NCBI GenBank assembly: GCA_008933995.1 | Contig: WARS01000008.1 | Span: 14,533,648 to 14,597,647 of the forward strand | Origin: Datnioides undecimradiatus | Lineage: Eukaryota > Chordata > Actinopteri > Lobotiformes > Datnioididae | Length of the DNA: 64,000 bases | Reading direction: 5' to 3' | In this document: in pieces, positions 13,640 to 26,272 of the stretch | Layout: every line of letters begins with the position of its first letter | How positions within the stretch are numbered: position 1 is the first letter of the stretch | Made by a program: the position numbers and the translations under genes | Notes under the pieces: generated by a model | What the model was told of the DNA's origin: nothing | Databases searched by the model: none | What the model saw: the letters and a program-made list of their open reading frames with translations, nothing else

Positions 13640-14070
13640 AACGCCTCCCATGGGCGGATGTAATCCTGTTGGCTAGTGTGTCTAAAGCCCGCCTTGTTTC
13701 TCACAGACACCTGCAATGTCATTGGTCGACGCGCCTGATCGTCATCGTGCGTGTGCAGTGGGCGTCAGCAGGGAGTTTTCCGGTTCGCGTCCGATTGGCC
13801 GTTGGTGGGTGTTGACGTCACGGCCCTGCCAGCTGATCGGAGTGAGAAGCCGGTTTGAAGAGAGGAGTTGGACCGGAGAGAGAGACCGGGGAGGGAGCCC
13901 CGAGGAGCAGCGAGCGGCACGGGGTGGGACCGGCCAACCGGATACTCAGATTGGACCGTTTTTACAAAATCTTTTTTTAGGGGTTTAAAACGCTAACACC
14001 GGAGTGGCAGCCGCAGAAGCGACAGTCTTGTCGGGGTGAACTTGCGGGGGCTTCGCGTCTCGTCGAAACC
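13640..14070 (+). promoter_or_regulatory. CpG-rich promoter, probable start of the mir-22 host transcript
   Basis: Unlike its AT-rich surroundings, this block is GC-rich and dense in CpG. It carries inverted CCAAT boxes (ATTGG) at 13,721-13,725 and 13,794-13,798 and a perfect CRE at 13,813-13,820, followed by a purine-rich, CpG-rich leader (about 13,830-14,070) typical of a 5' UTR. The inverted CCAAT boxes and CRE just upstream of the leader suggest transcription to the right. Possible first-exon donors are GTGAAC at 14,036 and, stronger, GTAAGTG at 14,611. No long reading frame starts in the block. The next features downstream on the same strand are candidate exon 15,319-15,422 and the mir-22a hairpin, so I infer that it drives the miRNA host RNA. 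A protein-coding gene with a distant start codon remains possible. Confidence 0.65.
13813..13820. promoter_or_regulatory. Perfect cAMP-response element
   Basis: The palindrome TGACGTCA lies within the CpG-rich block, 15-95 bp downstream of two inverted CCAAT boxes. A CREB/ATF-family site in a CpG island promoter is typical of stimulus-responsive genes. That mir-22 host transcription is controlled through it is an inference. Confidence 0.65.
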
Positions 14071-14099
14071 TCTGGAGCTGTCAGAAAAAAAAAAAAATG

Positions 14100-15318
14100 A
14101 TTGAGAGTTAAGGTGTGGCTGAGGGTTTCTGTGAGGCTCCTGCTCTGAGAAAATGTCACAAAACCGACTGCTTCTACTCGAGAGAGGCCAGTCAGCTGTC
14201 AGACTCTTAAATCTACCAATGGCTTTAAAGATTCAGTTCATCAAGGAACATATTACATAACAAATGTATTGCCATCTTGATGTGCGCACCTTTTGTCTTA
14301 AATCCCTCGCTGTAGCCTAGATTAATTAGAGTATTACGCAGTTAAGAGCCAAGTCGAGTATTTCTGTTTTGGCAGCTTTTTCCAGGTCGTTTTGGTTTCT
14401 TAAGTCTGTGAAAATGAAACGGACGTGGCAACTTTACAGTAGCCAGCCCTGCTGAAAGCCACAGGCGAACTGGGCGTGGGGGAAAGAGTCCGAACAGAGC
14501 CTAATAATCCTCAAATCTGATCCAAGCACGGCACAAATTGCGCATATTTGAAATAGTGTGACCACACTGACGAGCGTCTCGGCGGAGCCCGTGGATTTAC
14601 CTGAACCAAAGTAAGTGCGACTGTCTAATGCATTTTGCAAACTTTTTAGCGGAGGTGACATTTAAAGGCCACGGGAGAGGGGCGTGCTACGGCGTTATCT
14701 AAAAGGGATTCTGCCATTTGATCGAGATGTAGAGTCAGTCTAAACGGAAGAAACGGGATGATTTGGCACTGAAGGTGGTGTGTCGGTCGGCGGAGGCCTT
14801 AGAAAATCCTCATTCTCTGTATTTGCCGATGAGACAGTACAGGGATATTACCAGAATAGGATGGGGCGGGTGTGTCTTTACCAAGGCGAACGTCTGGTGC
14901 GTTCATGGAGCCTAAATCCAGAGCCGAGAAGGAGCGGAATCTAAGAGTTGGGTCTATATTACTTCACAGTAGTCTGCTCGACTTGTCAAAGAAGATCGAG
15001 GAGTCGTCCCTCACTCTTGCGATGCGTTTAAGGCACAATAACTCAATCATAATTGAGTGCATGGGCAGACTGACCCTGTACACGTAGTCTAATTAAGATA
15101 AGCTTTAAGTCGAGAGGAAAGCAGATAGAGTGAATTCCTCAAGGCCCCACCCTTTGTAGCGCAACATGGATGTGAAGAGTTGCCCCCACCTCCTCCTCCT
15201 CCTCTTCCTCCTCCTCCTCCTCCTTCTCCTCCTCTTCTCTCTCCCTCTGTCTCACCCTCCGAGTCATTCATTTCCCCTTTCAAGCTTGTCTTATGCTCTT
15301 CTCTCTCCCCCCCCCCAG
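14100..15318 (+). other. Region between CpG-rich promoter and candidate exon 2; strong donor and pyrimidine tract
   Basis: No gene was found. A strong splice donor GTAAGTG is at 14,611. At 15,188-15,316 a (CCT/CTT)n pyrimidine tract ends in a run of C followed by AG at 15,317-15,318, which makes a strong acceptor. The open frame with a poly-Leu stretch over this tract is an artefact of the CTC/CTT repeat. Confidence 0.5.
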
Positions 15319-15422
15319 TATCTCCAGGTGCCTACAGTTAGATCTCCTCGTCTTTCAACCAACTTTGGATCATGGCATCGGGATGTACTTCCAGGACTCC
15401 ACAGAGGTGTTAATTGGTGGAG
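15319..15422 (+). other. Candidate internal exon (104 bp), function unrecognised
   Basis: The acceptor is a long pyrimidine tract ending CCCCAG; the donor is GGAG/GTAAGT, close to the optimum. Two of three frames are open throughout. One contains MYFQDSTEVLIGG (ATG at 15,383) and leaves phase 1. Another runs from YLQVPTVRSP and leaves phase 2. The phase-2 frame joins in frame to the GC3-rich frame of candidate exon 28,380-28,486, but the joined product has no features I know and its GC3 here is unremarkable. A non-coding exon of the mir-22 host RNA is therefore the simplest reading. Confidence 0.45.
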
Positions 15423-16059
15423 GTAAGTTGCATTTGATTCAACCTGTGGAATGCCTGCAGCCCTGCTGTAACCTAATTAAGCGAAAAGAGATTTGCCTAC
15501 ATCACCAACGATAATCAAGTACTGTATTCATTTGACATATTGGTGCATTTTGCAGCGTTTACACCCAATTTTCAATTAGCTTTGTTTAAAAAAACAAAAA
15601 CAAAAAACTGGCACCCTGTTATGTTATGTGCTGTGCTCATCAACCTGTTGCACGTTCGGGCAGTCGCTGCACTCTGCCCCCCCCTGTTTTCTGTGAATTC
15701 TAGTGGCAGGGATTATGTAATTTAATAGGCGGCGTTCAGGGGCCTTTTGCTTATGCAACCTCAGTTTAAAGATTTCAACATTAAGGAAGGCAGCAGGGTG
15801 ACAACTTGTCAAAGTTCAGGATCCAAAGCTCAGATTCTCTAGTTGAAAACCGCGCTGAGTCTGGTTATAATTCAATAAGGAGCGGCTGCCCTTGCGTTCT
15901 GTCCAGCGACCACCAGCTTTTTCCACCTGCGCCCCATCAAGTCGGACAAATGACAGCTCAGACCTTGTCGTCTGAGATCTCTGCAAGGTTTTAAAAGCTC
16001 CTGATGGATAACTTGACCTTGTGCAGACCACAGCCATGTCTTTGGGCCGAGGACTCGCC

Positions 16060-16083
16060 TTTTTTTTTTTTTTTTTTTTTTTT
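16060..16083. repeat. T24 homopolymer
   Basis: Uninterrupted run of T. It may be the poly(A) tail of a minus-strand retroposed sequence, but I recognise no element beside it. Confidence 0.9.
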
Positions 16084-17165
16084 CCCCCATTGTGCTACTG
16101 AGGGATTCATAAGAGGTTCCCGCTGCTGCTTATTTTCCGAGGCCCTGCCCAGTCCCGACAAGCCTTTTTTCTTTAAATGGCAAACGTAATAATGTCCCCC
16201 TTTTCACCTCCTCTTCAAATTCTACATGATGTCGCTTAAGAAAATGCACTTTTCAAGCTGGAGATGCTCTGAAAAATGCTGCACGGAGCACACTTCGCCT
16301 ACTTTTCCTACTCTTTTCCTCAAGAGCCCAGGCCCGCCCGCAGTAATTATCCCCTCTCTGGGTATGAATAGTGAATTATACATGATGCTGCAGGCTGGTC
16401 AGAGTCTGGGCCACCGGACACATCTGGATTATCGGGATGCCACCGCTTGAAATGCCCAGGCTGTGGGCTGTTTCTAAAGAGAATTAACCTCTGTGGTGAT
16501 AATGTCCCAGCACATGTCCCTCCCACTCTCCCCACGCATGGAGCGCTGCGCCGGGACTAGTTTCACATATAGGAGCGTGATAATGCATTTACAAGGCCCC
16601 ATTGACTTTGGTTACAATGACACAGTGTGAGTGTTAAAAGACTGGTATGCAGAAAGGATGTGAAGTTGTTGTTATCGTTGGACGCGTCATAGTGAACTCG
16701 GAAAGAGTTGAGCTGCATGAAATGTGGTCCAGGTTAGGAGCGCACATTAGTGTCAAGTGCTTTAAGTAAAAAAGGAGACAAGCGAGTAATTACAAGAGTA
16801 ATTAACGCTGATTTTTGAAGGTTTTAATGACTTTATAAGTCCACAGCTGAAATGCTATCGAGATGAAATCATTATTCACCACAACAGACCTTCTGCTGTT
16901 CCATACTGTATATCATAGTGCACCACGCCGTGCCGATAAGAAGTTTACCCCCCCCCACATCCTGCTGTTTCTCTCCTTCTCCCCTTTGCCATCTTGTTTG
17001 AGTGTTTGCTTTGTCTGGGCTCTGATTGCTTAGCCACATTGTGCTGACCCATGTACATACGTATGCGTGTGTGTCAGTGGTTTGTCGGCGCAGTCGTTAT
17101 CTATGCGTGGCTAGATGTGATTAATACAGCCGTCCAGCAGTGACGTCCATTGTGCCACTCCCCAG

Positions 17166-17194
<29 letters not shown>
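17166..17194. repeat. (AC)14 microsatellite
   Basis: Perfect dinucleotide repeat, directly visible. Confidence 0.95.
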
Positions 17195-17201
<7 letters not shown>

Positions 17202-18883
17202 CACGTAAGAGGGGAGAAAGACTGGAATCTGGCGTTATTGCCAGCAATTTTGTGTCCCTGCGCCCTCTAATCTCAAGTCGAATGTCAAGCCATCATGAAA
17301 GTCGTTATTTTGAGTGCATATGAATGCATTTATCTGTGTGGGTGTGTGTATATGTGTGAGTATTTGCCATTTTTCATGCAAATGAGTGTATATTTGCGGG
17401 TCTGCAAATTGGAAAGGGTTTAGCCTGACTAACAGGCCTTTTACTTAACTTTTCCAAAACAACCACAGAAAGATCTGGAACCGTTTTGCCCCGTCAGAGT
17501 TACTGACATTGATCAGAACCATAGAATATAAAAATGTGTCATTTGATGACTCACTCTGCTGCTAACTCGAGCTTATGGAAGACCAACCCATCAAATGACC
17601 TGGTGGAGCTGAGCGGGACTGAACATTGACTGTTATTGATGGCCAATCGGAGAGGGGAGGACCTGCGGTGGAAATGCGGTAGCTGCAGTGAGGTTGCACA
17701 TTTTTATGGCCACACCCAGACTGCTTCGGGAAGCTAACTCTGACTAGCTTTGGCTAATTTTTTTACATGCTTTCGGATGAATAGCGCATTGTTAATTGGA
17801 TATTTAAATGTTGCTTCTAACATCCCCACGCAGCTGTCAGATGTTAACAAGTATAGAATTTCTTAGTGGGTCCGAAGGGTGAGTGTCTGCATCCTGTTAA
17901 GTCAACCAAGCTCCTTTTCAGGTGTTGTCATGCTGCACTTATGTATGTAGGCGTGCGTATGGCATCGTCGGATGGAGAGACACAAAACTCTGTGTCTGCA
18001 TTTGCGTGTGCACACGTGCACATCCGCGGGGGCGTGTGCATCATGGCGAAGCCTGAGATATAGTACTCGGTGATGCAATGCTGACAGTATTCCAACTGTG
18101 TCCGAGGCTATATTGTATCTGCCTCATATGGAGAGACACAGCCGCCGTTCCTCGACGGGGCTGTGTGCGGTTTTCCACGCGAGGCCCGAGCTCATATGTA
18201 TAACACATGCTATGCGCTATGTGAGCCTGCCCACTGGAAATGTCCTCTCTAGCAACAAACATGTAAACCTAACAACAAATGAACAGTATTTATCGGCTAA
18301 ATAAATGCCCGATGAGTAACCCTGTCTAGTTTCGTCTGTGGCTCAACCTCAGATCCCTGCCTGTACTTGGGGCATCGCAAGTTTTCCACATGGCACAGCC
18401 AGACTGGACAGAAAGCATTCAAGCCATTTGATGATTCCCAGAGATATTCACCCCTGATGTGTGCCTGTAGTTGCTCTAGTCGAAGAACGGGGTAATTTTG
18501 CCTCGTAGAATTTGCGCACACATGCACAGATAGAGCCAGAGCTGGTAGCCTGAGGGAATAGATATACAGAGAGAGAAACTACAGCAGCCTGTGTGCAAGG
18601 AAAGAGAGCTAAATGAAACCTCATTGTGGGCTCAGGTTGGACTCTTCTAGTTCTGGGCTTTGATTTGTGAGACTGCAGGCGCAGGCTGAGCTAAACTAAA
18701 GCTGTGTCAAGATTATTTTAGGCTGAAGCAATGCTGTAGCATGCTCAGCTTTGGGCTGCTCACTGCAGGACCAGCGGCGAGGAGCGGTGGGCCTCTCAGC
18801 AGACCGGCTGGAATGTGGACCATATGTAGCAGGCATCCCAGGAATGTAACTCGGCCTCGTTGAACTGACCAACCTAAAGACAC

Positions 18884-18907
18884 AGAGAGAGAGAGAGAGA
18901 GAGAGAG
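18884..18907. repeat. (AG)12 microsatellite
   Basis: Perfect dinucleotide repeat within a purine-rich stretch (about 18,880-19,130). Confidence 0.92.
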
Positions 18908-19774
18908 CGGCGCAGGATAAGGTGGAGAGACGGGGATCAAACCAAGGTAGAGCAAGGAAGATGATATTAAAGGACGAAGCAGATCACAGAGGGCAGAAGG
19001 CAAATGGAGGAAAATGAAAGCTCGTGAGACTGAAGACGAGAGCTTAATGAAGCGCATGAGAGAGGAGTAGCACGGCGGAGAAGGAGGGGGGTGATAGAAA
19101 GGGGCAACGGAGGAGCTGAAAGGAGACAAAGTAGTAAAGAAGTGTGACCAAATATTTTATTAAGTTGTAGCCTGTTTGAGCAAAGAGAGAAACACAGGTG
19201 GATGAAAAAAGCGTGAACTGTGCCTTTTAACACAGTGACACAGCGCTTAGGTTAGAGCTCGCTTTCAGTTTTAACCTCTTTGCACGCATTGTTGCTCTCA
19301 CCAGCAGAGTATGACTTGCACGTAGAGAACAAGGGAGTTTTTTAAAATATAAGACTAGCCTTAAAGTGTCAGGAAATAAGGAGCTTAAAATAAAGACTAT
19401 TTGTACCCAATCTGGTTGGTTTTACTTGGGCGTTTGCATCAGTAATTGCCTCACACCAGTCACGAGGTAACATTCTCCACCAGCGCAGGCTTTAACTCAA
19501 GCTGTTGGATGCTATGTTGTATATAATGTGTTCAGTAAACACCTGTACAATGCAGTAGAGGCTGCTTAATGGGGCATGACTTCTGTGGGTGAAACGTGGA
19601 TCAGTATTGCTGTGTGTCGGACCACAGCGTTCTTCCAGCTCACTAACTCGGGGTGAATGTCTCTGTCTCGTCTCTGTTAGCTTAGCACACTGTGCTCTCA
19701 GGCCATCTGGGTACAGCTGGGACCAGAACGGCAGGAAACACACTCACTCACAGATACACACACTTATACAAACA

Positions 19775-19815
19775 TTTTTTTTTTTTTTTTTTTTTCTCCC
19801 CCCAGTCCATGCCTC

Positions 19816-19851
<36 letters not shown>
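19775..19851. repeat. T21 run plus (AC)17 microsatellite
   Basis: A T homopolymer at 19,775-19,795 is followed, after a C-rich spacer, by a perfect AC repeat at 19,818-19,851. Poly-Phe and Thr-His open frames here are artefacts. Confidence 0.93.
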
Positions 19852-19853
<2 letters not shown>

Positions 19854-20734
19854 CCTGCTCAGTGGAGTGTGAGGGCAGTTGACCTCCACTTGCCACAGTT
19901 TTTTATTGACCAACCAAACTGTCATCATTTCATCTTCTGTCGGTGAGATAGGCGAGACCTCCTTAATCCTTCCCAATCTAATTAGAGATTTAGTTCACAA
20001 AACCAGGAACCAATAAACCAAATTACACTCTCGACATTTTGTCGAGACCCACCCACATCGGCGTGGTAGCCCTTTATGGGTGCTGTTGCGCAGCTGGACG
20101 TGACAGGCTGAGGACGGTTGGGTTTGGACAGCCTGAAGTGAATGCTTGTCTCCACACTTGTGTGAAAGGCAGAGGTCAGAGGTCAAATCAACTTAATATG
20201 GTTGGCTGGTGTAAATCAGACAGCCAAGAAGCTGGTGGAGACCAAAAAAGGAGCTCAAATGAGACTGAATATTAACTTTTCTTGGGGAGAACCCAGAAAT
20301 GTGTAAAGATGGTGGAGTAGAGGAGGAAACTTTCTTTTATTCTCTTTCATCCAGGTGCTCACAGTTCAGTTTTGCATTGATTCTGTCTCTTTGCTCTGCC
20401 ATTCGCAGGGCTGTGTATCTTTGATTGCTTCTAATTTAAAGTGCAGTGGTGTACAGTTTTCATTTAAATACATAAAACATGTATTAGGACTCATGAAGTC
20501 GATCAGTCGGGAGATGGCCTATAGCGTATTTCAGCCCTCTGTGTCTTTCTGTCCTTCTCCGGAGGGAGGATGGGTGGGGTGAAGGGATGATACTGAGGAG
20601 ATTCTCTGGATTCGTACCACGCATGGGCAGCTGCCACTTCTTATTCATTTACCCTACAGGCATTTCCTGTCTTTCAGCGCCCTAACTAAACTGCTAGTTA
20701 GAGGGGGAGGGTGACAAAGGATATATATACAGAC

Positions 20735-20759
20735 AGAGAGAGAGAGAGAGAGAGAGAGG
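20735..20759. repeat. (AG)n microsatellite
   Basis: About 12 perfect units, preceded by a short AT alternation. Confidence 0.92.
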
Positions 20760-21055
20760 ACGGATTCGGGGGGAATACAGGGGCATTTAGCCAGAGCAAG
20801 GGATGGACACAAACAGATACATAGAGAGAAACAATGTACTCTTTGACACACTTCTTCCCAGTGGTAGGAAGGGAGATGACAGCCGGAGGAAGCACACAAA
20901 TCTTTTCTTTATGTTGGGCCCCTTTTTACCCAGCGTTCACACCCGTACTTCCACCCCTCTGCTTCTGTATCTCACTGTCTCGGGAGCTTTCTCTCTCCCT
21001 CCTGTGCGGTTACATTTTCCAAAGGACGATTTGATGATTTGATCTGTGCGCGCGG

Positions 21056-21067
<12 letters not shown>

Positions 21068-21095
<28 letters not shown>
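21068..21095. repeat. (GT)14 microsatellite
   Basis: Perfect repeat, preceded by alternating CG/TG sequence (GCGCGCGGGCGTGCGTGTGC). The pair forms an alternating purine-pyrimidine block. Confidence 0.93.
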
Positions 21096-21098
<3 letters not shown>

Positions 21099-21289
21099 AA
21101 AAAATGACACTTTCTGTGTCCTTCACAGGGAGCTCGCATCAGACACGCACGCACGCACACGCCCGCAGTTTTAGAGTCATGCTGCGTCATTGTCTCATCT
21201 GTGCGTGATGGGAACACCAGGACCAGGTTGTCTGCTCCTCACTCCGTGACATCACTGAGGCAAATACTACCCCGCCCCTCTCTCTTCCT

Positions 21290-21315
21290 ACACACACACA
21301 CACACACACACACAC
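21290..21315. repeat. (AC)13 microsatellite
   Basis: Perfect dinucleotide repeat, in the opposite sense to the GT tract about 200 bp to the left. Confidence 0.93.
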
Positions 21316-21982
21316 TCCATACTGTTCCCATGCATTCCCGGCTCCAGATGCTCTGTATAAAGATACTCTGCAGGACTTTACTGGAAGGGCCATTTCCTCT
21401 TCCTCTTCCCCACCTGCTGACTTGACATCACCTCTTCCTTAAGCAAGTACCGTCATGCGCTGGAAGGAAATCGGTGCATTAACAAGCTGTGCTCTCTGGA
21501 TCAAAGGGGTCGCAAAACTTCACACATGTGAGGATAATGGCTTTGGCGTAATTGTTGTCAGGTTGTTGCGTTTTGGTTGTGTATTTTTGGAGCAGAAATA
21601 TCTCGTTAAGATCCATTTGTGTTGCGTGTGTCACCCTCAAAGCTCCAGCCTCGACCCCCAAATTAGAAGAAAAGCTATTATTACTGCACTTTGGGACATT
21701 ACTGGATCTTTCCTACAAGGGGAACAGCTGTACTTGACAAAACCTCTTATGAGGAACACATCAGCTCTTTACGGGGCTTCCGTCCACATTTAAAGAACGC
21801 CTCATGCATAAGTTGTTCTCCCACCTACGACTGTAACTGGTTTCACTTTGAATCATTAATTCATATGTAGATAAAGAGCAGCCGTAGGCACAAACAGAGA
21901 GCGTACCATATAGATGCACGTGGCTCATGCACATGCGTGTGCACCCACGTTCACTCATTTTCTGTCGGCAGTGTTAAGCATG

Positions 21983-21986
<4 letters not shown>

Positions 21987-22030
<44 letters not shown>
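21987..22030. repeat. (TG)22 microsatellite
   Basis: A 44-bp perfect TG repeat followed by CGCGC, one of the two longest TG arrays in the window. Confidence 0.95.
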
Positions 22031-22035
<5 letters not shown>

Positions 22036-22552
22036 TGTGAGAGAACGAGCTGCTGTTATAAAACAGGGCGTGGATCTCCCCGTGCATGCATACATTTTCT
22101 CACACCCAGGCCTAATGCACACACATTCCTCCACCTGCACAGACAACCTCGCAGCGATCAGTTCGAGCGACTCGCTTCTAGCTTGTCCCCCTATCTTGGT
22201 CATGTTGAGAGGCAAGCAGTATGAATGATGAACATACTCTGACAGAGTGCTAGTGTTAGCATGCCTTTGTGCGTGTGTGTGTGTGTACTGTATGTCTCTT
22301 GAAATTCATTCTCTTTCTTCTTGCTAATCCCATTCAAAGCTGTAGGAGGAAAGCACTGGCAAATATATTGATCCACTCTTGACTTGAAAGCAATTTGTCA
22401 TGGCCTTGGGTGGTAAAGGATTAGGGGGGTTGGGTGAACGCATATGATCTAGCGCAGACCAGTTGAAATTTGGAGAACGGCACACCATGCTATCAGCGTG
22501 AACACACGCACATAACTGACGCGAACACCGGGGGATTACAAAAATATCAAGT

Positions 22553-22586
<34 letters not shown>
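22553..22586. repeat. (TAA)11 microsatellite
   Basis: Perfect trinucleotide repeat, giving poly-Ile and poly-Tyr artefact frames. Confidence 0.93.
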
Positions 22587-25500
22587 GCTGTAACCTTTTT
22601 TCCACGTAGGTTGTTCACCTGCAAGAGGCTTAATTGTGGCGGACGTCAATAGAGTTTCTAAAATCTCAGAGCAGGATTCAATCAACAATTGATTGAACAA
22701 GCGGAAGAGAAACACGCTGATCATCATGTCGGAGCATACGTGAATGTCTGTTGTTTGAGCTGGAGATGGCTTGATTGAGAAATGGATGATTTCTTTAGCC
22801 ATATTGACGGTATCCGTTGTGTGAGAACCTCATGTCAGACAACTGGCTCCCTGCTAATAAAAGAAAATAGCTTAATAACTAATATTGATGTTGTTTTCTG
22901 TTGTATTGAAGATCAGTGTGATATGGGACACGGTGAATGTGAGCGATCGCTATGCTGTTACTGAACGCGTTACTGCCTTATAGCCGTCAGTTTGCTGTAA
23001 CAAGGCAACATTAACTGCGGTGCCAAGCTCGCGGCTTTCAAGGGAAAATATTTCAGATTGCTGGGATAACGAAAAAAGGACGAGGGCTGGTTGATGCTGC
23101 TTGTGAATTAGGCATTGCTGACGCCTGATAAGAAATGTGCCAGGGTCTGTTGCAGAGCTGCAGACTATCCTGCATGCATGGAAAACAACTATGCTGTAAT
23201 GAACTCGACATACAGCACGAATCTTACCCCAGATCTCAGGAGAATCATTTCGCTTATAATACCACCTATTCCTATGACACTGCAAATGCCACAGTACAGA
23301 CTGGATGCATTTCTTTGCAATTGATTTTGGATAAAAAATGACATTCTTGTAATGATTCGTGGGGCTTCCCATTCTTTTCGTGTTGGCCAAGTCATTCCCT
23401 GCACGGCCCTCTGGGATATTTTGTTATTGGCATGCATTCATAGATTTAATCCATTCTCCATCCTGCGTGTGTGTGTTTTAAATCATACTTTAGCAAGTAG
23501 ATATCAGTCAAATTTACTGAGAAAGACCATTACAGGTCAAACCAAAGCCCGCAGCTGCCGCCAAGCTAGTTAGGTTTCAATGGAAACAAATGAGGGTGTT
23601 TCCCATCCCCCAGAGGAAGCGCTCTGTGTGTGTGTGTGTGTGTGAAGTCAAATCACTTTCAGCAGGAGGGTTTGTTGATGCTCGGCTGTTTTGCAAAGTG
23701 TCAGTAGATCGTAATTTATTTTAAAAAGTCTTGCAGTGACTTTGCATTTTTCAAAGACTGTGGTTAAAGTGTTACTTCCAAACGCCATTTCAGTTGAACA
23801 TTTGCCCTCATTGTAACCAGGCGGCTGACTTAACCATAACCTTGTCCCTGTCACCTTCTGGCCTAGTTTTTGTTTGCGTGTCAGAGATATGTCCCCACCC
23901 CCTTTTTTCTTTCTCATTTGGTGCTCAACAGATATAAACCTGACAACACCTGAAATACAAACACAGATGGGAAGTTTCTCCAAGAACAATTCAGGGACAG
24001 TCAGCCTTGTTCTCCCTGACTGAAGTTATCACGTGCGCACAGCTTGGAGCGGTGCAATCACTCATACACACGCGCACTGTGTGCCTCTTGTGCGTTTCTT
24101 GTGCGTTTGTGTGTTTGTGCGTACACACTCGGAGAAGCCATTTTCAGCCTGTTGCTTAGGCTGGCTGTAATTGTCCTGGGAATCGTCAGCTCTGTGTAAT
24201 AAATCACTCCTCTGGTACACAGTGTTCTTCACTCCGGGATGGCCTCTGTGTGCGTGTAGTGTGCATGCTTAACATATCACGAGCAGGGAAGGAACATAGC
24301 TAAGGAATAATGGGGGTTGAAAATTACATTAAGAGAGAAAAAGCTGCGGTTCTCTGTCACAACAGGCTTTTTTTAATTCGCCAGAGGCACAACTTCATTT
24401 TTCATGCTGTGTGAAAAGACAAACATTGGCTGTAATTGGGGTATAATGAGGATGTGGACTCATTTCATATTGTCCTTTTTTGGGGGGGTTTTGCACCTTT
24501 TGGTGCTCACTCCTTTCAATTTTCTTCAGCTTTGCATGTCCAGACAGCATAGAAAACCAACGTCAGACCGTGTGAAGCTGAAATATTTAATACAATTACC
24601 ATACTGGATACAAAGTAGGGATAAGGTGGTAATGACAAAGGGTGTCAAAATGTCCTTTTCACCCTTTTTGCGCGGCTGTTTCTTATGGTTTTGTCCCCTA
24701 GAGTGTCATAAGTGCCACAGCTTTACTCATCTTCTTACTGTGGGGCAGATATTTCTCCTTGCATGGGTTGGTGAGCAGTTTGACACTAAATCTGAATGCT
24801 TCTTTTGTTGCACATCATGTCTTGAGCTGAATTTGTCAGATTGAGCCATTTGTTTCGTAGGGAAACAAAGTTGGTTTTTCAGCCTGTGTCATATTGAGGT
24901 TATTACACGGTCACCAGTTTGTTTTATTGTAGCAGCACTGATCTCTGACCTTGTTAGTGTTTGCTGTTCCCTTTTCATCATCCTTCTCTTATTCCTCTTA
25001 TCGGTTCACCTCTCACTCCCTGTCCCAGCAAGAATGTAATATTCTTCCCGGTTTGAATACAATCTGTCAGACACCAGAAGAAACGTATCTCCTCACTGGT
25101 AACAAAGGCCAACAGAGCTATCAGGTGCCTCTTTACAAAGGCCTGGATTTGACCTGGATCTCATCTCCAATAATACCCACCCACAGTGGATCCCACTGGA
25201 TGCAGCACAAGATTCAAGGCCCACTTGCCCATTCAGAATTCCCATCTCACCAGTCGGTCACATTGAGAGGGTGCGTGTCTGTGTGTGTGTGTGTGTGTGT
25301 GTCTCACCAGTCCAGAGCGTTCCACTGTTGCTCAGAGCAGCGTGGGGTTCGTTGAGTTTCCAGGGGTTGCTGGGTTCGTGGTGCTGCTGAGAGCTAGTTT
25401 GCCCAAAGTCCTGTCCTTGAACTGTGAAAGAATATGCTGCTAGGGAAAGGCTTTTCAGACCGACTGACTGCAATAGTTGAAGTCAGGCCAGCTGAATGGA

Positions 25501-26248
25501 AGCCAGGCAAGACAAATCCTGGGCAACTCGTAAGTATTAGACAGTGGCCAGCTGAGAGCGAATGTTAAAGTGGTACATCACATGGAGGGTTTTCTTGTCA
25601 CTTTTAATTTCTGACACTTGATTGGGCCATGGTTAAACTTTCAAGACCGTTTCGTAGCGAAGAAGATGATGGACCAAATTAGCCCTGTGCAGTCACTCTT
25701 AGGGGCTTCATCCTTCGACCAAAATCTCTGAAACTGACATTCACTGGGACGGAAATCTGTGGGGTTTTCTCAAGGTGAAATAACAAAATACTTGACATGT
25801 TGGTGAAGCAGTCGCACACCCAAGGGAGTGGAAGTGTCTAAACTGCAAGGAAAATTCCTTCATTCAGCCCTCAATGGCTGCTGTAAACTGAACTGCCCCA
25901 CAGGACAAGAACTGTTTTCTATCAGGAGTTCCAGGCTGTAACCAGAGGCCAAGCTATCTAGCTAGCAAAGACTTCTGTATTCAATTATAGCAAAAAAAAA
26001 AAAAAAAAGGCAGGGAGAATGCTGAAACAGTAGGCTGGCATGTCTGATGCAGGCCCGCAACGCGCCGGTGCGCACACGCAGCTTGTTTGTTTACGCGTGC
26101 ACGCACACATTTAAACGCGCTGTAAACCGCAGTATTCACAAATAAGGACAAAGGAATGTTATAAAGTTTTCCTCTCTGGTATCTTTCGCTCTGCGTCCTC
26201 ACCTCTCTCCCACAACAAGTTCCCTTTAAAGAAAGCCTAGAGAGAAAT

Positions 26249-26272
26249 GTGTGTGTGTGTGTGTGTGTGTGT
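26249..26272. repeat. (GT)12 microsatellite
   Basis: Perfect repeat about 420 bp upstream of the mir-22a hairpin. Confidence 0.93.

Noticed and set aside
13716-13988. 90-codon ORF in the CpG-rich block (MSLVDAPDRHRACAVGV...)
   Set aside because: The start lies upstream of the CCAAT boxes and CRE, so it is promoter DNA; the Arg/Gly-rich content reflects CpG richness. No family recognised.
15166-15426. ORF with a poly-Leu 'signal peptide' (MDVKSCPHLLLLLF...)
   Set aside because: The Leu run is a translated CTC/CTT microsatellite that acts as pyrimidine tract of a splice acceptor. The ORF start lies in presumed intron.
19589-19976. ORFs with poly-Phe and Thr-His repeats on + and Val-Cys repeats on -
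   Set aside because: Products of a T21 run and an (AC)17 microsatellite.
22950-23390. 146-codon minus-strand ORF
   Set aside because: No recognisable motif, many Cys/His by chance, no splice or promoter context, and overlapping open frames on the other strand.
24404-24844. 146-codon plus-strand ORF
   Set aside because: AT-rich region with no codon bias. Hydrophobic runs stem from T-rich sequence. No similarity recognised.
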